DNA of 24,458 bases from JBBIJR01 sp037445875 (GTDB taxonomy: Bacteria > CLD3 > SB21): the NCBI GenBank assembly GCA_037445875.1, contig JBBIJR010000055.1, forward strand, positions 1 to 24,458, in the 5' to 3' direction. Positions 1 through 7,227 of the stretch are shown here, in pieces; position 1 is the first letter of the stretch; each line of letters begins with the position of its first letter. The position numbers and the translations under genes were made by a program. The notes under the pieces were generated by a model. It was not told the origin of the DNA and did no database searches. It was given only the letters and a program-made list of their open reading frames with translations.

Positions 1-381
1 GCTTACAAAATCGCGGCTCATGCCGCCGACCTCGCCAAAGGCCACCCCGGTGCCCAGATACGGGATAACGCATTGAGCAAGGCGCGCTTCGAGTTCCGCT
101 GGGAAGACCAGTTCAACCTTTCGCTAGATCCGGATACGGCCCGTGCCTTTCACGACGAGACGCTCCCGGCCGAGGGGGCCAAGATGGCTCATTTCTGCAG
201 CATGTGCGGTCCCCATTTCTGCTCCATGAAGATCACACAGGACGTCCGTGACTATGCGGAAAAGCTGAAAGTGGACGAGACCACGGCGCTCCAGCAAGGC
301 CTGGAAGAGAAGGCCAGGGAGTTCCGCGAGACCGGATCGGAATTGTATGTCGACGTGAAAGAGTTCACGCGCGAGGCTTGA
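1..381 (+). CDS. thiC: Phosphomethylpyrimidine synthase ThiC, C-terminal end (partial)
   Basis: The reading frame is open from the first base of the window and ends at a TGA at 379-381, so this is the last 126 residues of a protein that begins upstream. The sequence holds the radical-SAM cysteine cluster of ThiC near the C-terminus, CSMCGPHFC (Cys-x2-Cys-x4-Cys), followed by SMKITQDVRDYA, which is characteristic of ThiC. ThiC converts aminoimidazole ribotide to hydroxymethylpyrimidine phosphate, the pyrimidine branch of thiamine synthesis, in the cytoplasm, using a [4Fe-4S] cluster and S-adenosylmethionine. The preceding segment RFEFRWEDQFNLSLDP is also typical. Any TPP riboswitch would lie outside the window. 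The stop codon overlaps the -35 box of the following tRNA promoter. Identity is very secure; only the N-terminal part is unseen. Confidence 0.97.
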   Translation, partial: AYKIAAHAADLAKGHPGAQIRDNALSKARFEFRWEDQFNLSLDPDTARAFHDETLPAEGAKMAHFCSMCGPHFCSMKITQDVRDYAEKLKVDETTALQQGLEEKAREFRETGSELYVDVKEFTREA

Positions 382-406
382 CAAGTCTAGGTTCGTTCTC
401 TATATT
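378..406 (+). promoter_or_regulatory. Strong sigma-70-type promoter for tRNA-Pro
   Basis: A perfect -35 box TTGACA (378-383), a 17-base spacer and a -10 box TATATT (401-406, 5 of 6 consensus) lie just before the tRNA gene. A start near 413 would leave a leader of about 26 bases before the mature tRNA 5' end. The -35 box overlaps the thiC stop codon. The motif and spacing are seen directly; activity is inferred. Confidence 0.8.
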
Positions 407-438
407 CGGCCGTACGTCTGGCAAGCTGACGTTCAATT

Positions 439-514
439 CGGGGTGTAGCGCAGCCCGGTTTAGCGCGCCTGCTTTGGGAGCAGGATGTCGGAGGTTCAAA
501 TCCTCTCACCCCGA
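439..514 (+). tRNA. tRNA-Pro (anticodon TGG)
   Basis: A complete cloverleaf can be folded by eye. The acceptor stem CGGGGTG (439-445) pairs with CACCCCG (507-513), with discriminator A514. The anticodon stem CCTGC (468-472) pairs with GCAGG (480-484) around the loop TTTGGGA, so the anticodon is TGG (475-477). The T stem GGAGG (490-494) pairs with CCTCT (502-506, one G-T pair) around TTCAAAT. The C1-G72 pair is the usual identity feature of bacterial tRNA-Pro. CCA is not encoded: the bases after A514 are CAC. Flanking promoter and terminator make this a single-gene transcription unit. Confidence 0.97.
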
Positions 515-521
515 CACGCAC

Positions 522-551
522 AAGTCCTGCGGAAAGCCGCAGGACTTTTTT
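522..551 (+). terminator. Rho-independent terminator after tRNA-Pro
   Basis: A perfect 11-bp stem, AAGTCCTGCGG (522-532) with CCGCAGGACTT (537-547), closes a 4-base loop AAAG and runs into six T residues (546-551). It begins 7 bases after the tRNA discriminator base. Confidence 0.93.
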
Positions 552-771
552 CAAAGATGAGTCCACTGGCGTTCGAGGAGGCGAGCAGGATGCGGGGCGT
601 CTCCCGACTCAAGTCGCGATTTCGCTGGTCTGCGGCTGATTCTACGGGAATGGCGAGATTCCACTACTTCATCGGCTGACCTGGCCGATGATATTTGAGA
701 TTCTCAGACGGTTTCGCACGAGAAGGAAGGAACGCGCGGATCAGAAGACCCGCGCGTTTATGGGGGAGTGC
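552..771. other. Gene-free stretch with several small inverted repeats
   Basis: I see no convincing gene in these 220 bases. Short open frames here have no recognisable start context or family. Dyads are visible: CATCGGC/GCCGATG (670-676 with 684-690), the 11-base palindrome TGAGATTCTCA (696-706), and the 9-bp hairpin at 731-758 listed separately. They could be transcript ends or protein sites; nothing more can be claimed. Confidence 0.5.
731..758 (-). terminator. arsM: Probable terminator of the arsR-arsM operon
   Basis: The arms AACGCGCGG (731-739) and CCGCGCGTT (750-758) make a 9-bp GC-rich stem 13 bases beyond the arsM stop. On the minus strand the stem is followed by the pyrimidine-rich TTCCTTCCTTCT rather than a clean T run, so it is a weak intrinsic terminator or an RNA-stabilising hairpin. 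Confidence 0.45.
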
Positions 772-1575
772 CTATTTGTCGCCGTAAACCGTGATGCTGA
801 GGATGGCGACGTCTGACGCAAGGAACGCCTTTCGTCTCTCGTTGGAGAGGAAATGCGCCAAGAGCTCATCCGGCAGGGTGATGCTCTTTTCCCTGCCGAT
901 GTGGACGTTCCTGAAGCCCGTCCGGTGAATGGCGTCGATGTAGTCCTGCATCTGCATGGCCCCGGCCACGCATCCCGTGTACATCACAGCCGCATCCTTG
1001 AGTTCCGATGGCAATACGCCTCGGAGGACAATATCGGAGATGGCAAAATGGCCGCCCGGCTTGAGGACGCGGTGAATCTCGGCAAACGCCCGCGCTTTGT
1101 CGGGCACCAGGTTCAGCACGCAATTACTGATGACGACATCGACCGAATCGGAGTCGACGGGCAAGTCCTCGATCTCGCCCAGCCGGAACTCCATGTTGGC
1201 GAAGCCGACTTTGGCGAGGTTTTCGTTCGCTCTGGCGATCATAGCTTCGGTCATGTCGACGCCAATCACGCGTCCTGCATCACCCACGAGTCTCCTCGCA
1301 ACAAAGGCATCGTTGCCGGCGCCTGAACCCAGGTCGAGCACGGTCTGTCCGGTTTGGATTCGGGCGAATTCCGTCGGTATACCGCAGCCAAGGCCGAGGT
1401 CGGCATCGGGGTTATAGCCCTCGAGTCTGGAATAGTCGTCGCTCATTACGGTGCAGTCGGATCCGGCCACACTTCCGCAGCAGGAACCATGATTCAGAAC
1501 CGGGGTTCGCAAGGCGATCCGGCCGTATTTTTCGCGGACGACCTCTTTTATTTCGTTCGGTGAACCGGTCTTCAT
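772..1575 (-). CDS. arsM: Arsenite S-adenosylmethionine methyltransferase ArsM
   Basis: The 267-residue protein is a class I SAM-dependent methyltransferase that methylates trivalent arsenic in the cytoplasm, a detoxification route. Motif I is DLGSGAGND at residues 81-89; the acidic end of strand 2 is D107 (GVDMTEAM). The three cysteines expected for As(III) binding can be placed: the N-terminal pair SCCGS (C32/C33), C152 in SNCVLNLVP, and C202 in TGCVAGA. These contexts are typical of ArsM. I chose the ATG at 1575 rather than an in-frame one at 1617 because it has an AAGGAGA seven bases upstream and overlaps the arsR stop as ATGA, giving translational coupling. The longer version would run inside arsR and adds a tail not expected for the family. 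There is no efflux pump or arsenate reductase next to it in this window. Confidence 0.93.
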   Translation of the reverse strand: MKTGSPNEIKEVVREKYGRIALRTPVLNHGSCCGSVAGSDCTVMSDDYSRLEGYNPDADLGLGCGIPTEFARIQTGQTVLDLGSGAGNDAFVARRLVGDAGRVIGVDMTEAMIARANENLAKVGFANMEFRLGEIEDLPVDSDSVDVVISNCVLNLVPDKARAFAEIHRVLKPGGHFAISDIVLRGVLPSELKDAAVMYTGCVAGAMQMQDYIDAIHRTGFRNVHIGREKSITLPDELLAHFLSNERRKAFLASDVAILSITVYGDK

Positions 1576-1931
1576 TTCTGTTTCTCCTTGATAGTAATAA
1601 GGGGAGGAGTGGAACAACCCTCCGCGAATTCTTCAAACAGGTTTTCGAGTAGGCGGGCGAGTCGTTTTACGCTAGTGCGGTCGATGCAGTAACACGACTT
1701 TGCCCCGTCGATGTCGCCCTTGATCAGACGGACCTTTTTGAGTTCGCTGAGATGTTGAGAGACCGTCGATTGGGCGAGTGGCAGGTCGGTCACGAGTTCC
1801 CCGCAGATACACACGTTGTCGCGTGCCAGTTTCTTCAGTATGGCAATACGGGCGGGATGGGACAACGCCTTGGCGAGTGCGGCCAGGTCGATGTCTTCTC
1901 GTTCAAAAAGCTGTGCTTTGGTATAAGCCAT
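1572..1931 (-). CDS. arsR: ArsR/SmtB-family arsenic-responsive repressor
   Basis: This 119-residue winged-helix protein has the ArsR/SmtB layout: ALSHPARIAILKKLA (about 22-36), the metal-site region NVCICGELV (about 39-47), and the recognition helix QSTVSQHLSELKKVRLI (about 54-70). The Cys-x-Cys within CICGEL matches the position of the arsenite-binding cysteines in the classic ArsR ELCVCDL motif. A second cysteine pair (SCYC) sits in the wing. It probably represses its own operon and is released from DNA by As(III) or Sb(III). Its stop overlaps the arsM start (ATGA), so both proteins come from one mRNA. A palindrome lies 16 bases upstream of the start. Family assignment is firm; the ligand is inferred from the CxC and the neighbour. 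Confidence 0.93.
   Translation of the reverse strand: MAYTKAQLFEREDIDLAALAKALSHPARIAILKKLARDNVCICGELVTDLPLAQSTVSQHLSELKKVRLIKGDIDGAKSCYCIDRTSVKRLARLLENLFEEFAEGCSTPPLITIKEKQK
1583..1589 (-). promoter_or_regulatory. arsM: Ribosome binding site deciding the arsM start
   Basis: On the minus strand the sequence reads AAGGAGA, seven bases before the ATG at 1575. It lies inside the last codons of arsR and supports the 267-residue form of ArsM. Confidence 0.8.
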
Positions 1932-1947
1932 AGGTTCGAATGTCGTA

Positions 1948-1965
1948 TATCGTAGTTATACGATA
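1948..1965. promoter_or_regulatory. Putative ArsR operator upstream of arsR
   Basis: A perfect inverted repeat TATCGTA-GTTA-TACGATA sits in an AT-rich patch 16 bases before the arsR start. AT-rich dyads overlapping the promoter are the usual binding sites of ArsR/SmtB repressors. On the minus strand the dyad contains TATAAC, which could be a -10 box, but no good -35 is visible. Confidence 0.65.
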
Positions 1966-2206
1966 ATATAGAAGAATGTTTCACGGATGCAAGAAAAAAG
2001 AAGACCGGAGCATCGGGGAGAAAACAGTAGGAAAACCGCCACGCTCTTCCCATGCCATAGGTCATGGCCTTTCGACCATGCTCTTCAAGAGCCGTCTTGA
2101 TATTTCGGCCATTCTGTCCGAAAAAAAGGGCAATAAGCGGAAGCCCTTCCTAGGCCTCCGAGATTCAGGTTGCATTTCTGCGCCCTCCAGCGGAAATTGA
2201 CAGCAC
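1966..2206. other. Intergenic region between divergent arsR and queG
   Basis: No convincing gene is seen. A short plus-strand frame (1976-2200) has no ribosome site or recognisable content. A 13-base palindrome GCTCTTCAAGAGC (2080-2092) is present. The region should hold the queG promoter, but I could not pick one with confidence. Confidence 0.4.
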
Positions 2207-3134
2207 ATGAGTCCCTCTTCCCTGACCGCCGCCATCAAAGCCAAAGCCCTCGAAATCGGATTCCATAAAGTGGGTATTGCCCGGGCAGACGAGGTGCGGT
2301 CCCGTAGCTTGTTGGAGGAGTGGCTTGCGCGCGGATTCCACGGGACGATGACGTGGATGGAAAACAACCGTGAGAAGCGCTCCGACCCTCGAGAAATATT
2401 GCCCGATGCCAGGTCCATCGTCTGTGTGGCGCTTAACTATTATACCCCGGACTCGCACAGCGAAGATTCTTCCATTGGTAAGATCTCCCGCTACGCCTGG
2501 GGTGACGACTATCACGAGGTGGTAAAGGACAAACTGTTTCTCATGCGGGACGCCATTCGAACTTTTGAGCCCAATGTCCGTGCGAAATGCTGCGTCGATA
2601 CGGCACCTGTCATGGACAAGTACTGGGCTGTCGAAGCAGGGATCGGGTGGCAAGGGAAACATTCGAATGTGATCACCCGAAACCTGGGATCGTGGGTCTT
2701 TCTCGGGGAAATCCTCGTAGATGTGGAATTGAAGTACGACGCGCCGATAAGAGATTACTGCGGCTCCTGTACGAAGTGCATCGATGCATGTCCCACTGGC
2801 GCTATCACTCAGCCCTATGTCGTGGATTCTCGGCGGTGCATCTCGTACCTGACGATCGAGTATCGCGGTGATGAGTTCCCTCCTGATACCGCCGGCCAAT
2901 TCGACAATTGGATTTTTGGCTGTGATGTCTGTCAGGACGTTTGCCCGTGGAACAAGAAGTTTAGTCAACCCACTGATATTNNNNNNNNNNNNNNNNNNCA
3001 CGACCGCGAGCCTTCACGAACTGAGCCGGATGACAGAAGAAGATTTCGCCAGACGATTTGCAACAAGTGCGGTTAAACGTTCGAAGTTGAGGGGGTTCCT
3101 TCGTAACGTCCTTCATGTCATCCGACGGGGTTGA
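2207..3134 (+). CDS. queG: Epoxyqueuosine reductase QueG (interrupted by an N gap)
   Basis: QueG reduces epoxyqueuosine to queuosine in tRNA, the last step of queuosine synthesis, using cobalamin and two [4Fe-4S] clusters. Before the gap the protein shows the family pattern: VDTAPVMDKYWA (D131, in the place of the catalytic Asp), GWQGKHSNVI (148-156), the ferredoxin-like CGSCTKCIDACP (C185, C188, C191, C195), then C211 and GCDVCQDVCPWN (C239, C242, C246). The 18 Ns at 2981-2998 follow FSQPTDI. After the gap the expected C-terminus is found in a different frame: LHELSRMTEEDFARRF, then KRSKLRGFLRNVL, ending at TGA 3132-3134. The frame change comes from the gap, whose stated length cannot be right, not from a real mutation. 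The continuous frame through the Ns ends falsely at 3076. Total length is near 310 residues, normal for short QueG forms. Confidence 0.93.
2981..2998. other. Assembly gap (18 N) inside queG
   Basis: Eighteen undetermined bases. The two flanks encode adjoining parts of QueG in different frames, so the true number of missing bases is not 18 (it should differ by a number that restores the frame). Confidence 0.95.
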
Positions 3135-3160
3135 TCCCAACCCTTCACTTCACTGTCTTC

Positions 3161-3189
3161 TTGACTTTTTATGCAAAAAGTCTGACTTT
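3161..3189 (+). promoter_or_regulatory. Possible promoter overlapping an inverted repeat
   Basis: TTGACT (3161-3166) is followed after 17 bases by GACTTT (3184-3189), a poor -10. Within it lies a perfect 8-bp inverted repeat GACTTTTT-ATGC-AAAAAGTC (3163-3182). The region could be a regulated promoter for the next gene or an AT-rich transcript end for queG. Evidence is weak for either. Confidence 0.3.
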
Positions 3190-3271
3190 GTTTTTGAACA
3201 CTGACCATCGTACCGACCGATCAAAAGTTCTTGCGCATTCACACCGATGCAGTAACCTCAGAGGAGGAGTC

Positions 3272-3877
3272 ATGGCTAGAAAGGCTAAGAACGCGAGAAA
3301 GAAAACTGCAAGAAAGCAAAAGTCCAAAAAGGCTGTAAGACGGACAGCAGCCGTTAGATCGCGGAAGAAGAAGTCGCAGGGAAAAACATCGAGGAAGCCT
3401 GCTTCCGCCTGGGCATCAAAGCCGAAGGTGAATCCCGAGGAAATGGCGAAGAAGATACAGCAGAGAGTCGAAACATACATCAAGCGGCTCTATCCAAAGT
3501 CCTACGAGAAACATGAAGACGGACGGTTCCTGATCTTCGAAGGTTCCACGGTGGTGCAGACCGTCGTGCGGCCGTGGCACGCCGGTGACATGGTCGTGGA
3601 GACGTTTGCGTACGTCGTTCAAGATGCCAACCTTTCAGAGGATTTGCTCAAGTTCCTGCTTCGCGAAAACGCCGTAATCCACTTTGGCGCATTCGGTCTC
3701 GGCTTTGACGGCACAATCATCTTCAGCCATTCCCTCGCCGCGGCCAATCTCGACGCCAACGAATTCGAGGCATCGGTAAAATCGGTCGCTCGCATAGCCG
3801 ACTACTACGACAATCGTATTGTTGAAATGGCGGGCGGCATGACCGCCCGGGAAGCGATGAAGCGGGGCATCGTGTGA
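3272..3877 (+). CDS. YbjN-like (T3SS-chaperone fold) protein with a lysine/arginine-rich N-terminal tail
   Basis: The 201-residue protein has two parts. Residues 1-52 are extremely basic (about 23 Lys/Arg, plus Ala and Ser, almost no acidic residues), like histone-H1-type or ribosomal-protein tails. Residues about 53-201 resemble the YbjN/Tir-chaperone-like sensory regulator family: FLIFEGSTVVQTVVRPW, then VVQDANLSEDLLKFLLREN, then HFGAFGLGFDGTIIFSHSL, and a closing ARIADYYDNRIVEM helix. Proteins of this fold usually bind other proteins; their role is poorly known. The ATG at 3272 is chosen because GAGGAGGAG ends two bases before it; an in-frame start at 3131 has no such site. It stands alone, followed by a strong terminator. 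The tail suggests nucleic-acid or polyanion binding, but this is inference. Family assignment is by pattern only. Confidence 0.75.
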   Translation: MARKAKNARKKTARKQKSKKAVRRTAAVRSRKKKSQGKTSRKPASAWASKPKVNPEEMAKKIQQRVETYIKRLYPKSYEKHEDGRFLIFEGSTVVQTVVRPWHAGDMVVETFAYVVQDANLSEDLLKFLLRENAVIHFGAFGLGFDGTIIFSHSLAAANLDANEFEASVKSVARIADYYDNRIVEMAGGMTAREAMKRGIV

Positions 3878-3901
3878 TCCGGCGAAACGCATGCAGCGCA
3901 C

Positions 3902-3935
3902 AAGCCAGCGAGGCTTATCGTCGCTGGCTTTTTTT
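3902..3935 (+). terminator. Rho-independent terminator after the YbjN-like gene
   Basis: A perfect 10-bp stem AAGCCAGCGA (3902-3911) with TCGCTGGCTT (3921-3930), a 9-base loop and a run of seven T residues (3929-3935). It lies only 27 bases before the next start codon. Confidence 0.92.
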
Positions 3936-3962
3936 GTATGTTCCCCGCCGGCGTTCCAGCAC

Positions 3963-4433
3963 ATGAATCCGTGGCTCATCATGATATGCATTCTCGCCAA
4001 ATCCATGCCTCCGGGACGGCTGTTCCTGTATGACGCGAGTCGCTTGTGCTTCCGAGTTTGGCCGACGGACTGCGGCGTCAACCTGCACGTGGACAACGGC
4101 CGGTACTTGACGCTTATGGATCCAGGAAAGTTGGGTCTCCTTTGGAGACTACCCCAACATCGGGATTCTCCCGTCGTCGGAGCCGTAGACATCCAGTTCC
4201 TCCGTCCGTTGGATCCGTTTCAACCGTTCGAGATAACGACCCGGCTGCTCATTTGGGACGACAAGCGGTTCTGTATTGAGCAGAGGCTTACGGCCGGCGA
4301 GAAAGTCTGTGCACATGCCTGCTTGAGGGCCCTGTTCGTCGGCCCTCAGGGCCGTGTGAAACCCGAAGACGTGATCCGCCTCGTCGAACGCGGCGTCCCG
4401 GCGGCTCGTTCCCACTGGCTCACCCAACGATGA
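3963..4433 (+). CDS. Hotdog-fold acyl-CoA thioesterase-like protein
   Basis: This 156-residue protein resembles the thioesterase/THEM6-like branch of the hotdog superfamily. The diagnostic stretch is RVWPTDCGVNLHVDNGRYL at residues 31-49 (compare the family pattern WP-D-x-x-x-x-x-H-x-N-N-x-x-Y), followed by TLMDPGKLGLLWR and the strand VVGAVDIQFLRPLDPFQPFEI. In 4-hydroxybenzoyl-CoA thioesterases the Asp of this motif is catalytic; here H42 and N45 are kept. The likely role is hydrolysis of an acyl-CoA or acyl-ACP thioester, substrate unknown. The start at 3963 matches the family's N-terminus and lies beyond the terminator; an earlier in-frame start at 3891 would place the terminator inside the gene. 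There is no Shine-Dalgarno sequence before it (TTCCAGCAC). The first residues are hydrophobic and could be a membrane anchor. Confidence 0.75.
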   Translation: MNPWLIMICILAKSMPPGRLFLYDASRLCFRVWPTDCGVNLHVDNGRYLTLMDPGKLGLLWRLPQHRDSPVVGAVDIQFLRPLDPFQPFEITTRLLIWDDKRFCIEQRLTAGEKVCAHACLRALFVGPQGRVKPEDVIRLVERGVPAARSHWLTQR

Positions 4434-4587
4434 AACTTCGCTTCTTGAGCATACTCCAACAGGCTCAGCGCCATGCCGAAATCGCGTCGGGACCCCTCTT
4501 CCACAAGGCGCGTACGATATGTCGGGCGAGTTGCGGACGTTCCTTCCGGCATCGGGGCTTTCCATTCATGTTCCCGGGGGGGAGACG
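4434..4587. other. Intergenic region before the glucosidase gene
   Basis: The frame of the next gene is open from 4519, but the segment 4519-4587 is not family-like and lacks a ribosome site. No clear promoter or dyad was found. Confidence 0.4.
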
Positions 4588-7227
4588 ATGAACGCCGAGC
4601 GCCAGCGCCTGCAGGAGTCCAAACATCGTGTTCACCGGTGGAAGAAGTGGGGGCCGTACTTGAGCGAACGGCAATGGGGGACCGTACGCGAAGACTACAG
4701 CGCCTACGGAACGGCCTGGGAATACAGCACGCACGACATGGCCCGAAGCCTTGCGTACCGGTGGGGAGAGGACGGGTTGGCCGGCCTTTGCGACGAAGGA
4801 CAGAACCTGTGTTTTGCCGTCGCGCTCTGGAACGGCAAGGATCCGATCCTCAAGGAAAGGCTTTTTGGCCTGACAGGAAATGAGGGCAATCATGGGGAAG
4901 ACGTCAAGGAGATATACTACTACCTGGACAGCACTCCGACCCACTCGTACATGAAAGCGTTGTACAAGTACCCGCAAGTGTCGTTTCCCTACGAACTTCT
5001 TATCGAGGAAAACCGCCGGCGGAACAAGGGTCAGCCTGAATTTGAATTGATCGACACGGGTGTGTTTGATCAGGATCGTTACTTCGACGTCTTCATCGAA
5101 TACGCCAAGCGTGCACCCGATGACATCCTCGTTCGCCTGTCGGCCATCAACCGTGGACCCGAGCCCTCTTCCCTTCACATATTGCCGCAGTTCTGGTTCC
5201 GCAACACATGGTCGTGGGGCCATTCGGCGTATCGGCCCGTTATCGAATGGGTGCGGGAGGGTGAACTCCGGGCCATCCACCGCGAGGTTGGTGTGATGCG
5301 GCTGTATCATGAGCGAGGGGTCGAATCGCTGTTCTGCGACAACGAAACGAACACCGTCCGTCTTTATGGTATTCCCGGCTCGTCGGGCTACTTCAAGGAC
5401 GGTTTTCATGAGTATCTGATTCGCGGTAACCGATCCGCCATCAATCCGGAGAAAAGGGGTACGAAAGCCGGTTTGCACAACGAGGTGGACGTGGGGCCGG
5501 GTATGATCGCGACGATTCGGCTTCGGCTCAGCCCGGTGGACATCGAGGATCCCCTCGCAGGTTTCGACGATATTCTTGAATCCCGACGGCGGGAGGCCGA
5601 CGAATTCTACGCGGAGCTGCAGACGCCTCTCAAGAATGAAGACCTTCGCCTGATCCAGCGCCAGGCGCTGGCGGGCATGCTGTGGAGCAAGCAATTCTAC
5701 TATATCGATGTCCCGCAGTGGCTCAACGGCGATCCCGGCCAGCCTACGCCTCCGGACACGCGCAAGAATGGCCGCAATCACGAATGGGTCCATGTTAACA
5801 ACGCAGACATCCTTTCGATGCCGGACAAGTGGGAGTATCCCTGGTATGCTGCGTGGGATCTGGCCTTTCACTGCATCCCGCTGGCGATGGTCGATGTGGA
5901 GTTCGCCAAGGAGCAACTGCGCCTGCTGACCCACGAATGGTACATGCATCCAAACGGACAGCTGCCGGCCTACGAGTGGAACTTCGGCGATGTCAATCCC
6001 CCGGTCCACGCCTGGGCAACCTGGCGAGTATACAGCGCTGAGAAACGCCTGACTCAGGGCAAAGGAGACGTCAAGTTCCTTGAAATGGTCTTCCACAAGC
6101 TTCTGCTGAATTTCACGTGGTGGGTGAACCGGAAGGACCTGGAGAACCGCAACATTTTTCAGGGCGGATTCCTTGGTCTGGATAACATCGGTGTGTTCGA
6201 TCGAAGCGCCGAGCTGCCGACCGGCGGGCATATCGAACAAGCGGATGCCACGAGCTGGATGGCCATGTACTCCCTGAATCTTATGCGCATTGCGCTCGAA
6301 CTCTCGCGCTTCAACGATGCGTACGAAGGCATGGCAACCAAGTTCTTTGAGCATTTCCTGCTCATTGCCGGAGCTATGGCCAACGTCGGGGGCGAAGGCA
6401 TCGACTTATGGGACGAGGAAGACCAGTTCTTTTACGATGTCCTGCATCTTCCCAACAACGGATCGGTCAGACTCAAAGTACGTTCGCTGGTCGGACTCAC
6501 CCCGCTGTTTGCGGTGGAAATCATCGACGATCAGACCCTGCAGGAGGTACCCAATTTCGCTGCACGACTGGAGTGGTTCCTTCAGTACCGTCCGGATCTG
6601 GCGCGCCTGGTTTCCTACTGGCACACGCCCGGCATCGGTTCCAAAAGGCTGCTCTCGCTGCTTCGAGGCCATCGGATGAAGCGTCTTCTGAAACGCATGC
6701 TTGACGAATCGGAGTTCCTGTCCGACTACGGTGTGCGGGCGCTTTCCCGCTTTCATGAGAAACATCCGTACGTGCTCCACGCTAACGGCCACTCCTTTTC
6801 CGTTGCGTACCAGGCAGGTGAGTCTGAATCGGGCTTGTTCGGAGGTAACTCGAACTGGCGAGGCCCTGTATGGTTTCCGATGAATTACATGTTAATCGCA
6901 TCGCTGTACAAGTTCCATGCGTACTACGGGGACGACTTCAAGATCGAGCATCCCACGGGCAGCGGACGGCTTATGACGATCAAGGACGTGGCGGATGACC
7001 TTTCCGTACGAATGGTTCGCCTTTTTATGCGCCAACCGGATGGACGGCGTCCCGTGTTTGGGTCAAACGAGAAATACCAGCGGGATCCCCACTTTCAGGA
7101 CTACCTTCTGTTCTACGAGTACTTTCATGGCGACAGCGGGCGCGGTGTAGGAGCCTCGCATCAGACCGGCTGGACCGGGTTGGTAGCCAAGTTGGCCGAG
7201 GCCATTGAGTCCAATCAGCCGACGTGA
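4588..7227 (+). CDS. GH63-family glucosidase (large bacterial type)
   Basis: The 879-residue protein matches the large bacterial GH63/MGH1-type glucosidase family. Near the N-terminus is the strongly conserved block WGTVREDYSAYGTAWEYS (30-47), then LFGLTGNEGNHGEDVKEIYY (92-111). A beta-rich middle is followed by the catalytic (alpha/alpha)6 barrel with WEYPWYAAWDLAFH (about 415-428) and, near residue 750, GGNSNWRGPVWFPMNYM. D424 in AAWDLAFH lies where GH63 enzymes keep their general acid (WDEGFH in glucosidase I); this is inferred by motif. GH63 enzymes hydrolyse alpha-glucosidic bonds in oligosaccharides or glycosylated solutes; the substrate here is unknown. No signal peptide is seen, so it is probably cytoplasmic. 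The ATG at 4588 follows GGGGGGGAG; an in-frame ATG at 4519 adds 23 unconvincing residues. The stop overlaps the next start (GTGA). Confidence 0.9.
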   Translation: MNAERQRLQESKHRVHRWKKWGPYLSERQWGTVREDYSAYGTAWEYSTHDMARSLAYRWGEDGLAGLCDEGQNLCFAVALWNGKDPILKERLFGLTGNEGNHGEDVKEIYYYLDSTPTHSYMKALYKYPQVSFPYELLIEENRRRNKGQPEFELIDTGVFDQDRYFDVFIEYAKRAPDDILVRLSAINRGPEPSSLHILPQFWFRNTWSWGHSAYRPVIEWVREGELRAIHREVGVMRLYHERGVESLFCDNETNTVRLYGIPGSSGYFKDGFHEYLIRGNRSAINPEKRGTKAGLHNEVDVGPGMIATIRLRLSPVDIEDPLAGFDDILESRRREADEFYAELQTPLKNEDLRLIQRQALAGMLWSKQFYYIDVPQWLNGDPGQPTPPDTRKNGRNHEWVHVNNADILSMPDKWEYPWYAAWDLAFHCIPLAMVDVEFAKEQLRLLTHEWYMHPNGQLPAYEWNFGDVNPPVHAWATWRVYSAEKRLTQGKGDVKFLEMVFHKLLLNFTWWVNRKDLENRNIFQGGFLGLDNIGVFDRSAELPTGGHIEQADATSWMAMYSLNLMRIALELSRFNDAYEGMATKFFEHFLLIAGAMANVGGEGIDLWDEEDQFFYDVLHLPNNGSVRLKVRSLVGLTPLFAVEIIDDQTLQEVPNFAARLEWFLQYRPDLARLVSYWHTPGIGSKRLLSLLRGHRMKRLLKRMLDESEFLSDYGVRALSRFHEKHPYVLHANGHSFSVAYQAGESESGLFGGNSNWRGPVWFPMNYMLIASLYKFHAYYGDDFKIEHPTGSGRLMTIKDVADDLSVRMVRLFMRQPDGRRPVFGSNEKYQRDPHFQDYLLFYEYFHGDSGRGVGASHQTGWTGLVAKLAEAIESNQPT

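Noticed and set aside
378..679. Plus-strand open frames over the tRNA gene (378-560, 485-679)
   Set aside because: They run across a well-formed tRNA and its terminator and have no ribosome site or family-like content.
439..2206. Genomic island inserted at tRNA-Pro carrying the ars genes
   Set aside because: No integrase was found and I could not find a second copy of the tRNA 3' end in the window; proximity alone is not enough.
4465..6354. Long minus-strand open frame of 629 codons
   Set aside because: It is the antisense shadow of the GH63 glucosidase gene, whose plus-strand product has clear family motifs; GC-rich codon use keeps the opposite frame open.
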